Source: Rickettsia hoogstraalii (GTDB lineage Bacteria; Pseudomonadota; Alphaproteobacteria; Rickettsiales; Rickettsiaceae). Taken from it: 64,000 bases of DNA. The translations under genes and the position numbers were made by a program. Positions 1-10,751 of this stretch are shown piece after piece; position 1 is the first letter of the stretch; each line of letters begins with the position of its first letter. The stretch covers positions 248,001 through 312,000 of the forward strand of contig NZ_CCXM01000001.1 in assembly GCF_000825685.1 (NCBI RefSeq), given 5' to 3'. The notes under the pieces are model-generated. The model worked only from the letters and a program-made list of their open reading frames with translations. It did no database searches and was not told the origin of the DNA.

Positions 1-326
1 ACCATTTTACTAACCCCTTGATCATTAATTGTTTGATGAATTTCTATTCCGCTTATCTTATCTGAAGATATATTCACTAAATTATAACTCTTACTTCTAC
101 TATTTATTAATGTAAAATACATAGCAGAATTGCTAACTTTACCTTGCACATTTGTTGTAGGTCTTGCCCAAGGCTGTGCAAAGTTAACAGCTGCCTCTGC
201 AGGTAATAGATCATCGGGCTGATCAGAAGAAGAATTTGTAGAATTAGGATTTTGAGCTGTTTGGTTATCAGCATAGCTTACTGCACAAATTAAAGTTATA
301 AAACCAACTAATAAAGTTTTTAGCAT
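1..326 (-). CDS. Periplasmic copper chaperone PCu(A)C family (C-terminal part outside window)
   Basis: Reading leftward from ATG at 326, the frame stays open to the window edge. The product starts with a typical signal peptide (MLKTLLVGFITLICAVSYA), followed by a Ser/Asn-rich linker and a domain with WARPT, AMYFTLIN and GIEIHQTIND...KMV. This pattern of an N/Y strand, then His, then Met is that of the PCu(A)C (DUF461) family, which carries Cu(I) in the periplasm to the CuA site of cytochrome oxidase. A Sco protein is encoded at 32.7 kb, so both copper delivery factors are present in the window. The C-terminal His-x-Met ligands lie outside, so completeness cannot be judged. Confidence 0.75.
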   Translation of the reverse strand, partial: MLKTLLVGFITLICAVSYADNQTAQNPNSTNSSSDQPDDLLPAEAAVNFAQPWARPTTNVQGKVSNSAMYFTLINSRSKSYNLVNISSDKISGIEIHQTINDQGVSKM

Positions 327-367
327 AATAGTACCTATAATAAATTAAAATAGGATATTAGCATAAG

Positions 368-1066
368 TTATTTTTTTTGCAAAATATTCTTACGCACCTC
401 TTCAGGAAATTTCTCTATTGCATAACGAACTGCGGTTCTTGGCATTTGTGATATATAACGATCCAAAAAATCTATTAACTGTTTTTCATCTTTTTTTCCT
501 GCTTCACGTAGCATCCAACCTATTGCTTTATGCATTAAATCATGTTTATCGTTTAAGAGTAATTTTGCTATTTCAAAAGTTGTATCTAATTGATTATTTT
601 TGATAAAATACCAAGTAGCAACTATAGCTATTCGTCTCTCCCAAAGAATTTCCGATTTTGTTAATGTAAAAAGATAATCCTTTTCTTTATCCCATAAATA
701 AGCTCCTACAACGTGATGAGCTGATGCGTCCACTAAATTCCAATTATTTACGTATTTTATATTGTTTAAATAAAAATTATAAAAAAACTCTTTATCTTGT
801 GCTTTCTGATATTGCATAATCAAAATAGCTAACGCTAAAAATCTTTCTTCATTAAATTCTGAAGTAATAAGTCTGCTTAAATCCCCCACATCTAAATTAT
901 AATAACTTTTAGCTATTTTACGTAAAATCGGCACGGTAACCCCAATAAACCGGTCATGCTCTCCATACTCCCCTTCCTTAGTTTTAAAAAACAGCGTTCT
1001 ACGTTCCACAGGAATAGTAGCATTCTCAAGTAAAATATTTCTAATTTGTTGTAAATTTTCTTTCAT
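368..1066 (-). CDS. DNA alkylation repair protein, AlkD-like
   Basis: The 232-residue product is all-helical and HEAT-like, with stretches such as FFKTKEGEYGEHDRFIGVTVPILRKIAK and NWNLVDASAHHVVGAYL that mark the AlkD family of 3-methyladenine/7-methylguanine DNA glycosylases, which act on cationic N-alkyl adducts. The frame is open upstream to 1153, but MKENLQQIR at 1066 is the better start because the extra 29 residues fall inside the preceding gene and do not resemble the family. The start overlaps the 3' end of the O6-methylguanine methyltransferase gene by 26 bp, so the two are probably cotranscribed and translationally coupled as a small alkylation-repair operon. Confidence 0.85.
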   Translation of the reverse strand: MKENLQQIRNILLENATIPVERRTLFFKTKEGEYGEHDRFIGVTVPILRKIAKSYYNLDVGDLSRLITSEFNEERFLALAILIMQYQKAQDKEFFYNFYLNNIKYVNNWNLVDASAHHVVGAYLWDKEKDYLFTLTKSEILWERRIAIVATWYFIKNNQLDTTFEIAKLLLNDKHDLMHKAIGWMLREAGKKDEKQLIDFLDRYISQMPRTAVRYAIEKFPEEVRKNILQKK

Positions 1067-1553
1067 GTTCAATAAGCCATTTTTTACGATGTAATCCTCC
1101 GCCATATCCTCCAAGTTCGCCATTGCTATTAATAATACGATGGCAAGGAACAATTGTTGCTAACTGATTCATGCCGTTAGCATTTGCAACAGCTCTATAA
1201 GAAGTAGGTTTGCCCAAAGCTTTAGCCTGATTTAAATAACTTCGTGTTTTGCCGTAAGGTATATTAATTAATTCTTGCCAAACCATTTTTTGAAATGGGC
1301 TTCCTAAAAGATATATAGGAGTATTAAATTTTTGCAAAGTACCGTTAAAGTACAATTTTAACTCCTCTTCAATTGATAGAATAGGTTTAGTGCGATCTTC
1401 AGTAATAGCTGATTTTGTTTTAGCTTTAAGTCTTTTAATTTTATGCTCTAACCCTTTACTTTCAGCAAAATCGAGTAAATAAAGCCTCTCTTCATCACTA
1501 ATTACCAGCATTGAACCAAGAGGCGTATCAAGCCAAGCGGATTTTAAACTCAT
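1041..1553 (-). CDS. ogt: Methylated-DNA--protein-cysteine methyltransferase
   Basis: The 170-residue product has the suicide methyltransferase signature IVPCHRI with the acceptor Cys at residue 137, preceded by the helix-turn-helix region PYGKTRSY and followed by GGYGGGLHRKKWLIEHE. It repairs O6-methylguanine by irreversible transfer of the methyl group to Cys137. Length fits a single-domain Ogt/MGMT without the Ada regulatory domain. It is the upstream member of a two-gene unit with the AlkD-like gene (26-bp overlap). I see no lesion in it. Confidence 0.9.
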   Translation of the reverse strand: MSLKSAWLDTPLGSMLVISDEERLYLLDFAESKGLEHKIKRLKAKTKSAITEDRTKPILSIEEELKLYFNGTLQKFNTPIYLLGSPFQKMVWQELINIPYGKTRSYLNQAKALGKPTSYRAVANANGMNQLATIVPCHRIINSNGELGGYGGGLHRKKWLIEHERKFTTN

Positions 1554-1647
1554 TTGTTAACCTAAATATAATTTCTTAGTATTATAATATTAATTTTTTT
1601 ATTTAACAATTTTAATATTTTAATACAACAATTTATAGGTAATTATT

Positions 1648-2253
1648 ATGAAAAAAGCTCATGTTTTTAAATATTCTCAGGTAATTAAAACGGATAGAAT
1701 AGCAACTATAACTCAATTTAGCCAACACTCTTCTATAGATCCACAAAATGCTGGAACTATAGCTATAAATGAAGAAAAAGACGGCGGGATAATAGACCAG
1801 TATAAAACCGGTAAAATCACTACCGAAGAATTTCGTATAGGAATGAATGAATTAATTGAAGAAGCAGGCGGTAAACCTATTACAAATCTTGAAACATTTG
1901 ATAAATGCTGGAATGCTATGTGCATAGTAGAACCTAAAAAACTAGCAGAGCTATATAATTTACAACAGACGCATAAATTTCATATCCATATTGTAGGCGG
2001 TACAAACGAATTACAGCATAATTATATTCAGCAAGAAATACAAAAAGCCTCGATTAAACCTGATATTTCTTATACACTTTCATATGAACTCGGTACATTA
2101 GATAAGAAAAAATTAGAATATTATACAGAAAATGTTTTAAAAGCACAAAATTATGAGCCGGTATGGCACACTGCTAATCAAAATGACTACGACCAGAACG
2201 CTTTAGACATATTAGGAAAATATTACGATAATACTACTACAGATATTATATAA
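1648..2253 (+). CDS. HAD-like hypothetical protein lacking the N-terminal catalytic motif
   Basis: The 201-residue protein contains a helical cap-like segment (YKTGKITTEEFRIGMNELIEEAGG, about residues 51-75), then FDKCWNAMCIVEPKKLAELY and HIHIVGGTNE, which follow the layout of YihX/GPP-type HAD hydrolases. The N-terminal DxD(T/V) nucleophile motif expected before residue 30 is not visible, and the Thr/Ser motif II is only weakly present, so catalytic activity is doubtful. It stands alone between the alkylation-repair pair and the restriction locus. The fold assignment is inferred from pattern only. Confidence 0.6.
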   Translation: MKKAHVFKYSQVIKTDRIATITQFSQHSSIDPQNAGTIAINEEKDGGIIDQYKTGKITTEEFRIGMNELIEEAGGKPITNLETFDKCWNAMCIVEPKKLAELYNLQQTHKFHIHIVGGTNELQHNYIQQEIQKASIKPDISYTLSYELGTLDKKKLEYYTENVLKAQNYEPVWHTANQNDYDQNALDILGKYYDNTTTDII

Positions 2254-2318
2254 ATATTGATGCCTCTAAAATTCTACAATAGCGGATTATACAATATTCG
2301 CTATTTGTGTTATTTAAA

Positions 2319-5300
2319 TCATTTAGCTTCATGCTCTTTAGCAAAATCAATTAAACTCTCCACGACTTCGTTTAAATCTTCAGGCTTAAAAATGATACCA
2401 ATTTTTTTCTCAACAACATCAAAAAAATAATCATCTAGCGAATTTCTCATTTCATTTAAAATTTTAGTGTTTTTTGTCCAATGAACAATTGTTTTCTGCT
2501 TAATGATGTCATAGGTATCACGAGCAATTTGAATGGCATTTTTACACTGATTTTGATTTGTTTTATCCTGTAAAAAGTTAAGTAATTTTCTGTAAAAAAC
2601 TAGCTTTGTTTTGTTGTTGCTTAATTCACTTGGTACGTCTTTTTTAAGTTCAGCTCTTATTTTTTAAAAGATCACTATCCGATAAACGTTTATTATGATG
2701 CTGTATGATTGTGTTATTTATAAGGGTAGAAAATTTTTGATAAAAGGCAGGATCGATATTGATATAATCCTTAATAGTATCTTGTATTTGATTAACCATA
2801 TCCATGACTGCGATTTCTGTTCTTTTGATAAATTTTTCAAACATTTCATCGTCAAAAATGTTAACCGCTTCAGTTTTAGTAATATTACCGACAATAACAT
2901 GCTCATCAAGCAATTTTGTGATTTGAGTGGTATATATTTTTTTATCCGGTTTTTCTTTGTAACGCTTTTCCACGATCTCTTTGAGCTTATTAAATCTCTT
3001 TAATTCATTCTTTAGTTCTTTTGAAGAAACCTCAGATAATTTATTAGAGTTAGAAGCTATAGACATCAGATTTTTAAATTTATTCAACAAGAAATAAAAC
3101 TTATTACGTATAGTTTCATCGGCTAAATGCTGTTCGAGCTGTTCAGAATCTAAATCGTTAGACACATTTATAAAAATATTTTTAATTTCTTGCAGTAACG
3201 GAAAAAGTTCTTTTAACTTATCATCTACAAAAAATATAGCGTCTTCTAAATCTTCTCTATCAAAATTGTTTAAACCGTAATTGTTATAAAATTGATGTGC
3301 TTGTTTTAATTGATTCAATAACCCTACATAGTCAATTATGTAACCGTATTCTTTAATTTTCCCTTTTTCTTCAAATAGACGATTTGCACGAGCAATTGCC
3401 TGTAAAAGATTATGCTCTTTTAATTCTTTGCATATGTAAATAACGACATTACGCGGTGCATCAAAACCGGTTAGTAATTTTGAAACTACAATTAAAATTT
3501 CAGGATCACCAGAACTTTTAAATTTTTTAATAATTCTATTATTAAATTTTAGTCCGTATTGTTCCCTCATGTTTTTTAAAAATTTATCTACTTCATTTTC
3601 ACTTTCAATATCTTTATAACCTTCACGGTCATCAGTAGAAGATATAACAACTTCAGAACTCACCTGTCCTATATAATCTAAAATTTTTGTAAAGCGAACA
3701 GCGATTAATCTAGAAGGAGCTATTAACATACCTTTTAAACCCGTGCCTTTAAACGTTTTTAAATAGTGCGTTGAAATATCAAATGCTTTTGCATAAATAG
3801 CTTCCTTTGTTTGAGAAAGCATCTTTGAGCGACTGAATCTTGTTTTCAAAGCTGCTTTTTCTTCTTTATCTAATCCGTTAGTAATCATATCAAAATATTT
3901 ATCAAGCAATGATTCATCTTCAAGATATTGCTGAATAATACGCCCTTCATAAAATAACGGTATGATCATGTTATCTTTTAACGCATCTTTTATAGTATAT
4001 TTATGAATTTAGCCCACCAAACTTTCTCATAGTGTTTTTTTGCTCTTTTAAAAGCGGTGTACCGGTAAATGCTATTAACAAGCGTTAGGCAAAATAGTTC
4101 GCATGTTATCTGCTAAATCACCGTATTGAGTACGATGACCTTCGTCAATAAGAGCAAAGATATTATCGTTAGAATCTCTACAATAATCTTCAAGAACTAT
4201 TTTAAATTTATTAATTACCGTAGTTATAATAGATACATTGCTTCTAATTAATTTAATTAGCTCTGCCGATGTAGTTGCAAGTTTAGGTTCAAGCCCGCAA
4301 GCTTTAAAAGTACTTTCAATTTGCCCGTCAAGTTCAACTCTATCGGTTATAATTATGATACGTGGATTCGTCAGGTTAGCGGATTTTAGTAGAAATTTGG
4401 CAATCATTACCATTGTTAAAGATTTGCCTGTACCTTGCGTGTGCCATATTACTCCACCTTTTCTAATATTCCCATCATGTTGCCCTATCCTTTTTATAGT
4501 TGCATGAGTGCCGAAAAATTGATGATGACGAGCTATTTTTCTTACGTTATTATCAAAAACACAAAAATTTTTAACTAAATCAAGTAATCTTTCAGGACGA
4601 CATAGAGCATAAAGTACTTTATCTTGTTCGGTAGGTTCTATACTACCTACTAATTGTTGTTTATCAAAATAATTTCTACAATTAGCAAAAGCACCTGAAT
4701 AAAGAGGATTTTTGCCCTCTTCAGTTAAAGGTTTGTTAATTAGATTACGTATAATATTGATATTTTGTTTTTTTTCTTCCTCTTCTCGCCAAATACTCCA
4801 ATATTTATCTGAGCTGCCTACGGTAGCATATTTCGCTTCATTTTTATTTATAGCGATTAATAATTGAGCATAATGAAAAAGATGCGGTATTTCATCTGAT
4901 TTTTGATTACGTATATGCTGAGATATAGCTTGATCTAAGGACTCGGTAGGCGATTTACATTCAATTACTACAAAAGGTATGCCGTTAACGAATAATACAA
5001 TATCGCATATACGTTCAGTATTCATTTTGGTTTTTACAGCTACTTCAAAAGCAATATTGTAAGTATTATTCTTAGGTTCTTGCCAATCAATATATTGTAA
5101 ATTATAGCTTTTAGAATCTTTCTTAATATTTGCACTTAAAGTTAGTAAATCATATATCTCTTGGTTAGTTTTTATTAAACCGCAATTTTTAATATCTCTA
5201 AGCTGACGCACAGCCTCTTTTGCATCCTTATCATCTGAGTTGATTTTATTCTTATTAAGTTCTTTAATTTTTTCGATTAATATATTCTCTAGCAATATGT

Positions 5301-5448
5301 TGTGAGGATTACCTCGTTCTATCTTTAGTTCTTGTTGAGTAAGCAGTTTATAGCCGAATGCTATTAATGCTTTCACGGCTAGTAAATGAGAAAGGTGTTT
5401 TTCGTTGATATTCGATTTGTTATTATTTGAAAGCATACTTTTAATCAC
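2319..5448 (-). pseudogene. hsdR: Type I restriction enzyme R subunit, multiply frameshifted
   Basis: The parts read in order as one HsdR. 5448-4075 carries the nuclease region (CDIVLFVNGIPFVVIECKSP, a PD-(D/E)xK core), Walker A HTQGTGKSLT and the DEGH box. 3969-2650 carries the rest of the helicase (VVSKLLTGFDAPR, ARANRLF) and part of the C-terminal region. 2655-2319 encodes the last about 110 residues in another frame (RAELKKDVPSELSNNK ... DFAKEHEAK, stop at 2319). There is a slip just after NAC near 4075, another near 4015 between GG and HKYTIKDAL, and one near 2655 in an A-run. The joining segment IAFTGTPLLKEQKNTMRKF is readable between the first two. Restriction activity should be lost. 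Confidence 0.9.
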
Positions 5449-5611
5449 TTCTAAATTTCTTTATGATTTCTAAGTAAGTTAACCGTAAAGATAATTTACC
5501 TAGTAAATTTGCTATCAAATCTGAAATTTAGAGCCTACCTGTAAATAAATTTTAACTGATAATTTAATTCTTTTTTGCTGCAAATTATAATTTTTACGTA
5601 TACGTATCTAC

Positions 5612-6727
5612 CTACACACGCCACTCGCCGGTAAGTAACTTCTGTATTAATCCTTGTTTTTGTTTTTTTATAAGCTCAAGCTCTTTTTTGTGTATTTCTA
5701 ACTCAGAACACAAACTATTAAGATAACTTGCAATTCGGTTTTGTTGCTCAAGCAAAGGTATATATACAATATAATTCTCAATAGAGGGTTTTTGAATATT
5801 CGGCAAACCTGATCCTGTTTTTAGCCGCATAATTTTAGGCTCATTTTGTTTGAGTTGAAAAAATAAAAAATATTTATTTAAATTAGCAGCTAAATTAGTG
5901 ACTGAATAGCAATGTCCGCCTAACCAAAATTTTTCCTTACATAAATTTACAAAACCACACGAACCACCTTCGCTAATAATAATAGTATTTGCTTCCATAT
6001 TCCATTGATCCGTAAAGCCTGAAGGAATTACACCACCATTCCAAACAGGATAAATACCGCCTTTCATATCAGGCGATTTAATTGTTTTCCTTTACGAATA
6101 GTAGCTATGCTAGAAAGTTTAACAACTTGCCACTTTTCTTCCTTTGCCAGGGTACTAAAGATATCTCTAGCAATTATATTATAATTTTGTTAATATCTTT
6201 ATACTTTCATCCCACACACGCAAAATATTAGCTATTTTTTGTTGTTCAGGGAGAGGAGGAATTAAAATAGGTAAATTTGAGTATTCTTCAGCATTTATAT
6301 TTGATTGCACTCCACTTCGTAAAATTTTTTTGATCCAAATTCTATATTCATTAGATTGAGTGAACAAGAAAAGATATTCCGGTAGAATAATTTTTTGATT
6401 TGGACGAAAACGAATTAAATAACTTGCATACGTTATAACTTTATTAGATTTATGTAAATAAGTTTTTCCTACACTACCAGTACGTGCAAAAACAATATCG
6501 CCTTTTTCTAAATAATAACTTTTCGCATCTGCAAGATTTATACTTTTAGTATTACGAGCGATTAAATTACCTTGTTCATCGATATCGGTAATACGTAAAT
6601 ATCTCGGTAACAAAGGATCATAACTTAGAGCAGCTACATTTGCACCATAAGAACCTTTTCCTATAATACAGTCTTTTAATAATCGATTTTTCCAATCCTT
6701 ATGCATCATTTCCGCTTCTAAACTCAT
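5612..6727 (-). pseudogene. hsdS: Type I restriction specificity subunit, frameshifted
   Basis: The first half (6727-6179, 182 residues) has one target-recognition domain and its conserved end ILIPPLPEQQKIANIL. The second half (6067-5612) has another target domain and ends with YIPLLEQQNRIASYL ... KKQKQGLIQKLLTGEWRV, the usual HsdS C terminus. Between them, about 40 residues (NIIARDIFSTLAKEEKWQVV ... IRKGKQLN) are readable only in a third frame, so at least two frame slips, near 6180 and 6070, separate the halves. The gene overlaps hsdM by 4 bp. Half-size HsdS proteins can sometimes dimerise, but the second fragment lacks its own N-terminal start region, so I call it broken. Confidence 0.85.
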
Positions 6728-8240
6728 ACATCAACTCCAAGCTCTTTTAAGTGAGCATCCATCTGTGAGCGTATATTTACTAGCTCTTTTTCGAGTTGTT
6801 GAATTTCTTTTTGCAGTTCTGCAATGTCAATTTCTTCTTCCTCCTCGTATGTATCAATATAACGGGAAATATTTAAATTATATTTATTTTCATGAATTTC
6901 TTCTCTACTTGCTAGATGAGAATATTTTTCAATAGTTTTTCTATTTTTATAAGTATCAACAATTTTATTAATATGCTCGTCTTCTAAAAAATTCTGCCCT
7001 TTACCTGCTTTAAAAAAGCTACTAGCATCGATAAATAATACATCTTTTCGTTGTTCGTTTTTCCCTCTTATTTCTCTTGAGCGATCAAATATTAAAATAG
7101 CTACAGGAATACTAGTTGAGGTAAAAAGATTAGCAGGCAGCCCAATTACTGCATCTAATAAATTTTCCTCGATTAAACGCTGACGAATTAAACCTTCTGT
7201 TCCCCCACGAAATAATACGCCGTGCGGTACTACTATAGCAGCACGCCCACTATGCGGCTTAGTAGTTTCAATCATATGAGAATAAAAGCATAGTCTCCTT
7301 TAGTTTTAGGAGGAATACCACGCCAAAAACGTTCATATTCATCATTAGTTGCGTTTTCATGCCCCCATTTTTCTAAACTAAAAGGTGGATTCGCAACAAC
7401 TATATCAAACTCCATAAGCTTATCGTTTTCAATTAATGCCGGATGATTTAGTGTATCACCCCAATGAATATGTGCTCCGCTTTCCATATGTAAAAACATA
7501 TTCATTTTTGCTAATGCCCATGTTGCATTATTCATTTCTTGACCATAAAGTGCATAATTATGATTACCTACCTCTTTAGCTGCTTTAATTAAAAGTGAAC
7601 CTGAACCGCAAGCCGGATCACAAATTATGTTGCCGGGCTTTGGAGCAGCAAGCTTTGCAAGCAAAGTTGATACGGCAGTAGGAGTATAAAATTCACCGGC
7701 TTTTTTGCCTGCATCTGAAGCAAAGCGTGATATTAGATAAATATAACATTCGCCTATAATATCTTCACTGACTCTGTCAGGACTTAAATCTAATTCCGGC
7801 TTGTTAAAATCTTCTAACAGCAATTTTAAACGACGATTTCGTTCTTTGGTCTTACCTAAATTAGACTCCGAGTTAAAATCGATATTACGGAATACTCCTT
7901 CTAATTTAGTAAAATTCTTCTCTTCTATTTGATCTAAAGCTTCATTTATAAGTTCACCGATATTATTTTCATTTCGTTTTATAAAGATATCATAAAAATT
8001 TGCATTTTCCGGTATTACAAATTGTTCTCGTTTTAATTGTTGTTTGGCTCTTAAAGGTTCATCTTTATATTTTTCTTCATATTCTTTTGAATGTGCTAGC
8101 CAAACATCTGAAATATATTTAAAGAATAGCATTACTAATATGTAATCTTTATAATTTGCTGCATCTATCACACCTCGAAAAGTATCACAAGCAGCCCAAG
8201 CAGCACTATTTATTTGATTTTGTTTTACTTGATCAGTCAT
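6724..8240 (-). pseudogene. hsdM: Type I restriction methyltransferase subunit, split by one frameshift
   Basis: The 5' part (8240-7272) has the N-terminal helical domain (AAWAACDTFRGVIDAANYKDYIL), the SAM-binding motif DPACGSGSLL and the catalytic NPPF motif (VVANPPFSLEKWGHE), ending KGDYAFILI. The 3' part (7275-6724) begins MIETTKPHSGRAAIVVPHGVLFRGG, the exact family continuation. One missing base at 7272-7275 turns the expected ILHMIE join into a stop that overlaps the next ATG as ATGA. This 4-bp overlap is a classic coupling geometry, so two polypeptides could in principle be made, but with hsdR and hsdS both broken the simplest reading is a decaying locus. Confidence 0.88.
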
Positions 8241-8262
8241 ATCTTTATTTGATTTATTTTAT

Positions 8263-10536
8263 CTAGTGATAGATTATATTGATAGCTTTTTCAAGTAAAC
8301 CAAGTTTATCAAGTATGATAAGTAAAGGGGTAATTTGTTTATTTAAATAGGCATCTTCTACTATATTTGTTGAATAAGAACTCGGACTATTCTGTAGTAA
8401 TGCAGCCCCAACATCGCTATATGACATAGGTTGCCCACTCAATCCTATAAGCGGTGGTGGCGGCATAAGCAATGCCCTAGCTAATCTAGTCTCTATTAAT
8501 TCAGGATGACTCTCTAATTTTTTACTTAAATTATAAGTGATTATCGCTAGTTCTTCTTTAACATTTTGCGGTAGATTATTTTCATTTGGACTTTTTCCTA
8601 CCCAACCCACTAATTCTCTTATTCTCCCTTGCTGCGTTACTATTTCAGCAGAGCTATTAAGTAAATGCAGCACATCAGCTTTAATGCTACCGTTTGCAGC
8701 TTTAAGTAAGCTTCCAACAAACGTAGCTGCCTTACCGGCATCTATATCAATAGTTCCGGCATTAATTCGGCTTATAACTTCTTTAATTGCATTAGTATTC
8801 ATTCCTCCGGCAAGCATTACTTCGTTATATAACGGTAACGGTAATATCTCGAGTGAATGAGAAGTTTTTATAATAACTGATTCTTTTGCAGAAATAGTCC
8901 CGCCTATAATGTAACCTTTTTTAGCATCAATATAGGCAGTTCCGTCTGTTGTGGTAACACTTTCGTAAATTGCCCCTGTCCTTTAGTTGGTTGTTGTTAC
9001 ATCATACCCCATACTCATTAGCCCGGCTAAAATAAGCTCTTCATCATTATTATTAATTGCTTCATGAATTAAATCAGGGCTTAGTTTACTATCTACGGCA
9101 GCTTGTAATAGCTTCGGATGATTTAAAAGTGGTTTGTCGTAAATTATTTCCTTTACTGCCCACGTTATTACTTTATTTGCAGCTTTATTTATTTGTTCTA
9201 ATATAATTTCATTAAGTTTATCTTCTACATCTATAAGTTTGCCCTTTGTAACTCTTCCTGTAGTAAGCTCTTCCATACTAGCCGTTATTTTTTCTATATC
9301 ATATGAATTTGTTAAGCTCGATACATCGTTTATTATTTTATTTATAATATTTTGCATTTCTGCTTTATTGCTACTTGTATTATTTTCTACGTTAATATTT
9401 ACTTTTTCTACTATTTGCTTAAATATATTTAACTTATCTATACGTATATTCTCATTTATTATAGCTTGCTGTTGTATTGTTTCCTCAATTTCATTTTCCA
9501 AATCAATTAGCTTTCCTTTAGTAATTTTATCGCTATCTATAATATCTTGTATACTCTTAACTGTTTTTTGCAGATTAGGTTTATTCCTACCTAATTTTGT
9601 TACTTTGTTCATTATATTATTTTGTAATGTTTCCTTGTCTATTTCGCTAATATTATTGATATTTTCTAATTTATTGTTCATCCTTGCCAGTACTTCATAA
9701 ATATTTTCTTCTGAACTTATAAGATTTTCTTGAGTTATATCTTGTTTTTCTGCTTCTTTAGGTAAATCTTTTATCTCTGCCGGCTTATTCTCATTTATAA
9801 CCGAAGTTGTTTGTTGTAATTTTAGGCTCTGTTGTTGTTTTTCATATTTCTTTTCCACATTTATTTTATTTTTTTCATATAATTTGTTTTCTTTATGTAA
9901 AGATTTCATAATTTTTATTGCTATTGTATATTTTTCTATAGCGTCACTGTATTTCCCTTGACTACATAAATTATTGCCTTCCGCATTTAAAGTTTCTGCT
10001 TTTTTCTCTGCTATGTTTTTATTTCTTTGGATATATTTCTTAATTTCTTGTTTTGCATAGTATCCTGTATTTTTTTCCCTGTTCCATCCAACATCAAGAT
10101 AAATAAGTGTAGTATTAATGACTAAAGCTACCTCTAGTTCTATTAGCCCTTGATCCCCTATACCATTAAGGTTAAGGTCAAGATAAGTAAGAGTATTGTT
10201 GGTTTTTAATGCTTTGGCAATAGCCTTAGCCCCTCTATCTTCTATGCTGTTACTGCTAGTTATACTGAAATTACTGCAACCAAAGCTAAGATGAGTGAGT
10301 GTACTGTTAATTTTTAAAGCTTCAGCTATCTCTACTGCTTCTATATTATCTATTTTATTCATGAAAAGATTAAGAGTAGTAATAATAGTGTTAGTTTTTA
10401 AAAATTCCATTACCTCTTTTATTTTTAGCTTATCCATTTTATTGTATGAAAGATTAAGAACATGGCTTCCTTTACTCAACAAAAGTGCTTCCTCAACCAA
10501 TCCCCTATCTCTTAGATACTTTATTAATTCTTTCAT
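8263..10536 (-). pseudogene. LRR / TPR / coiled-coil protein (about 757 codons) interrupted by one in-frame stop
   Basis: The first 517 codons (10536-8983) encode ribonuclease-inhibitor-type leucine-rich repeats (VLNLSYNKMD, ITTLNLFMNKI, LTYLDLNLNGIGDQG; residues about 27-150), a TPR-like helix pair (AEGNNLCSQGKYSDAIEKYTIAI, about 185-210), and a long charged helical region to about 450. A TAA at 8983-8985 follows TTTN. The same frame then continues without interruption as RTGAIYESVTTTDGTAYID through 8817 and on to 8263, ending EKAINIIYH. The distances are exact multiples of three, so one nonsense change separates the parts. LRR and TPR modules suggest a host-interacting or scaffold protein, but its function is unknown. 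Confidence 0.8.
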
Positions 10537-10751
10537 AGTCTACTCCTTATTAAATTCTATAAATTTTAATATTTTGTTAAAAATGAGCTTATAGACAAGA
10601 TAATAATAAGGAGTGTTAAGAATGCAATAGAAATTTAACTAAAAGTATGAATAAATGAATTGAGATTGCTTTAAGGAATATACAAAGTTAGTTTTTTTGA
10701 TGATATTTAAAATTCGGAATTTAAAAGAGATTTAATACAAAAATTAGACAT
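10537..10751. other. Intergenic stretch upstream of the LRR gene
   Basis: This AT-rich interval lies between the LRR gene start and the IS110 remnant. An AAGGAGT stretch just before the ATG of the LRR gene (about 10544-10550 on the plus strand read inverted as GAGTAGACTATG) could aid its translation. No RNA gene, coding segment or convincing hairpin was found in the rest. Confidence 0.4.
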
